Source: Heterotrichella gracilis
Lineage: Eukaryota > Sar > Xanthophyceae > Tribonematales > Xanthonemataceae
Reading direction: 5' to 3'
NCBI GenBank assembly: GCA_032358255.1
Contig: JAULBX010026197.1
Location: forward strand, 1-51,216
Length of the DNA: 51,216 bases
A program made the position numbers and the translations under genes. Numbering within the stretch: the stretch's first letter is position 1; each line of letters starts with the position of its first letter. Shown here piece by piece: positions 49,814-51,216 of this stretch. The notes under the pieces are model-generated. The model was not told the DNA's origin. It searched no databases and saw only the letters and a program-made list of their open reading frames with translations.

Positions 49814-50824
49814 ATGATTCAAACAGATATCATCATCATTGGTGCCGGTCCGGTTGGTTTGTTCGCCATCTTTGAAGCAGGTCTTTTAAAAATGCGTTGT
49901 CATTTAATAGACTATTTACCTCAAATTGGCGGTCAACTTTCAGAAATTTATCCAAAAAAACCTATTTACGATATACCGGGATACCCCAGTGTGTTGGCTC
50001 AGGAACTGGTTGATAATTTATTGAAACAAGCGGAACCTTTTAAGCCGGAATTTACCTTGGGTGAGCGTGTTGAATCCTTAGAAAAAAGAGGGGATCGGGA
50101 TTTTGTGGTAACCACTAATATGGGAACTCAAATTCATGGGAAAGCCGTTGTTATTGCGGGAGGACTTGGTTGCTTTGAACCTCGGAAACCGGAAATTTCG
50201 GGCTTAGAAAAATTTGAAAATGGAAAAGGGGTAAATTACATGATCCTTGATCCTGAAAAATACCGCGATCAAAAAATGGTGATTGCCGGCGGTGGTGACA
50301 GTGCTTTGGACTGGACCATTTTTTTGAGTGATGTGTGCAGTGAATTAACGCTGATACACCGTTCTGAAAGTTTTAGAGGAGCACCCGACAGTGTAAATAA
50401 AGTGATGCATTTAGCTGAAAAAGGAAAAATTAAATTGCTTCTCAATACAACAATAGGTTCTATTTCTGGTGGTGATCACTTGCAGTCTTTAGAAACCTTA
50501 AATCTTAAAACACAAGAAAAAACGACCATTCAAACTGATCATCTCATTCCTTTATTCGGCCTAAGTCCAAAACTTGGTCCAATCGAAAACTGGGGTTTGA
50601 ATCTGGATAAAAATGCCATAGAAGTAAACACCGATGATTATAGCACCAATGTGGAAGGCATTTATGCGATTGGTGACATTAATACGTATAAAAATAAATT
50701 AAAGCTCATCTTATGTGGCTTTCATGAAGCGGCCTTGATGAGTCACAGTGTTTATAAATACATGAATCCCGGAGTGAAGTATACCATGAAGTATACTACT
50801 GTTCAGGGAGTGAATGAATTTTAA
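49814..50824 (+). CDS. Ferredoxin/flavodoxin-NADP reductase, thioredoxin-reductase-like
   Basis: The 336-residue flavoprotein begins with the FAD dinucleotide-binding fold IIIIGAGPVGLFAIFEAGLL and has a second NADPH-binding fold KMVIAGGGDSALDWTIFLSD (about 154-173), with IHRSESFRGAP following. The C-terminal EGIYAIGDINTYKNKLKLILCGFHEAALMSH (about 289-320) is the family FAD-binding end. It lacks the redox CxxC of thioredoxin reductase, which marks it as a TrxR-like ferredoxin-NADP reductase. It moves electrons between NADPH and ferredoxin or flavodoxin. Its 3' end overlaps the neighbouring convergent frame by 29 bases. Confidence 0.93.
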   Translation: MIQTDIIIIGAGPVGLFAIFEAGLLKMRCHLIDYLPQIGGQLSEIYPKKPIYDIPGYPSVLAQELVDNLLKQAEPFKPEFTLGERVESLEKRGDRDFVVTTNMGTQIHGKAVVIAGGLGCFEPRKPEISGLEKFENGKGVNYMILDPEKYRDQKMVIAGGGDSALDWTIFLSDVCSELTLIHRSESFRGAPDSVNKVMHLAEKGKIKLLLNTTIGSISGGDHLQSLETLNLKTQEKTTIQTDHLIPLFGLSPKLGPIENWGLNLDKNAIEVNTDDYSTNVEGIYAIGDINTYKNKLKLILCGFHEAALMSHSVYKYMNPGVKYTMKYTTVQGVNEF

Positions 50825-51216
50825 GGGTCTTCTTTAAAGAGCCCTGATAATGAACCTCAACGCCAAACTTGTTTTTCCAGTGTTCTGCCAGATATTCCTG
50901 TTCTGATTGACCTTTGGTGGGAATTAAGATCACTTTTTTCCTTCCAAGAATCTGCAAATCCATCAATGTACTATATCCACTTCTACATATAACGGTTTCG
51001 GCATTGACGATGAGTTGAGACAGTTCATCTCCAAATGCAAAAGGAATGATCTTCACAGCTCGAGATTCGATCGCCGGTTCTTTATTGCTTCCTCGAACCA
51101 AAACAATTTTTTTTGTATTGTCTCCGATCAATTCTAACATTTCTTTTTCCAACAAGGTACGCTGTGGTTCTGTGCCGGAAAGTAAAATAAGATAATCGAT
51201 TTTTTTTTCTTCCATT
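50796..51216 (-). CDS. MurG-like (GT-B) glycosyltransferase, C-terminal portion (truncated by the window edge)
   Basis: The minus-strand frame is open to the window's right edge, so the real start lies beyond 51216; the first Met in view (51215) is internal. About 140 residues remain: a strand YLILLSGTEPQR, then VLVRGSN, and the UDP-sugar-binding region AETVICRSGYSTLMDLQILGRKKVILIPTKGQSEQEYLAEHW. This is typical of GT28/MurG-type C-terminal domains. The product probably adds a sugar from a nucleotide donor. It overlaps the end of the convergent FNR gene by 29 bases. Confidence 0.72.
   Translation of the reverse strand, partial: MEEKKIDYLILLSGTEPQRTLLEKEMLELIGDNTKKIVLVRGSNKEPAIESRAVKIIPFAFGDELSQLIVNAETVICRSGYSTLMDLQILGRKKVILIPTKGQSEQEYLAEHWKNKFGVEVHYQGSLKKTLKIHSLPEQ

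Noticed and set aside
49814-50824. Thioredoxin reductase
   Set aside because: Two-fold flavoprotein similar in size, but the CxxC redox pair is missing between the NADPH and FAD parts; fits the TrxR-like ferredoxin-NADP reductase instead.
1-51216. CRISPR arrays, tRNA or rRNA genes, IS elements, prophage genes, toxin-antitoxin or restriction systems
   Set aside because: Read for across the window; no regularly spaced repeats, tRNA-like cloverleaf, transposase or nuclease/methylase motif was seen.

Overview
The window looks like chromosomal DNA from a member of the Bacteroidota, most likely an environmental Flavobacteriales- or Sphingobacteriales-type organism. Four large secreted proteins end in the type A C-terminal sorting domain of the type IX secretion system (T9SS) and a fifth ends in the type B (CHU_C / gliding-motility-like) domain. 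Several genes are preceded by the Bacteroidota promoter form (TTTG or TTG, about 18-21 bases, then TAnnTTTG). A Bacteroidota-type arginine decarboxylase and an mreBCD-PBP2-RodA cluster fit the same assignment. No rRNA, tRNA, CRISPR array, transposase, phage gene or plasmid function was found; the DNA is AT-rich and dense with genes throughout.

Layout. 1-5.1 kb: the start of rplU, a DMT-family exporter, an S1-domain protein (CvfB-like), aspartate-semialdehyde dehydrogenase, a small secreted protein and 3-hydroxyanthranilate dioxygenase. 5.1-9.4 kb: a two-gene unit for a small exported protein and a 1272-residue modular T9SS adhesin-like protein. 9.5-23.5 kb: a surface-glycan-like region. It has a large polytopic membrane protein on the plus strand, then a long minus-strand run read as PBP1A, GT-C glycosyltransferase, scoA, DUF2079 protein, second GT-C protein, MBOAT acyltransferase, SGNH-like partner, scoB and GT2 polyprenyl-phosphate glycosyltransferase. 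The two halves of one CoA-transferase (scoA, scoB) are separated by about 5.7 kb of membrane-protein genes. 24.5-30.2 kb: the rod-shape operon mreB-mreC-mreD-PBP2-rodA. 30.3-33.7 kb: divergent arginine decarboxylase and arginase, then a PaaG-like isomerase. 33.7-36.6 kb: a T9SS cargo protein and a small Cys-rich secreted protein, divergent across a tetranucleotide repeat. 36.6-38.7 kb: nadE, a lipoprotein, ybaB and a gamma-carbonic anhydrase in one operon. 38.8-40.8 kb: a SprT-like protein and an aminotransferase. 40.9-49.4 kb: a pair of tandemly duplicated T9SS cargo genes, HU, fmt and another T9SS cargo gene, with very similar hairpin terminators. 49.8-51.2 kb: a thioredoxin-reductase-like ferredoxin-NADP reductase and the C-terminal part of a MurG-like glycosyltransferase.

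How the genes work together. Two blocks build the envelope (PBP1A with the glycosyltransferase/MBOAT run, and MreBCD-PBP2-RodA), and at least five genes encode proteins to be placed on the surface or released by T9SS. The rest are housekeeping genes of amino-acid, NAD, CoA-thioester and translation-initiation metabolism. I see no classical defence system or mobile element. The least ordinary points are the CoA-transferase operon split by glycan genes, promoter boxes so close to start codons that the mRNAs would be leaderless, the duplicated cargo genes, and short repeats in and near genes for secreted proteins.
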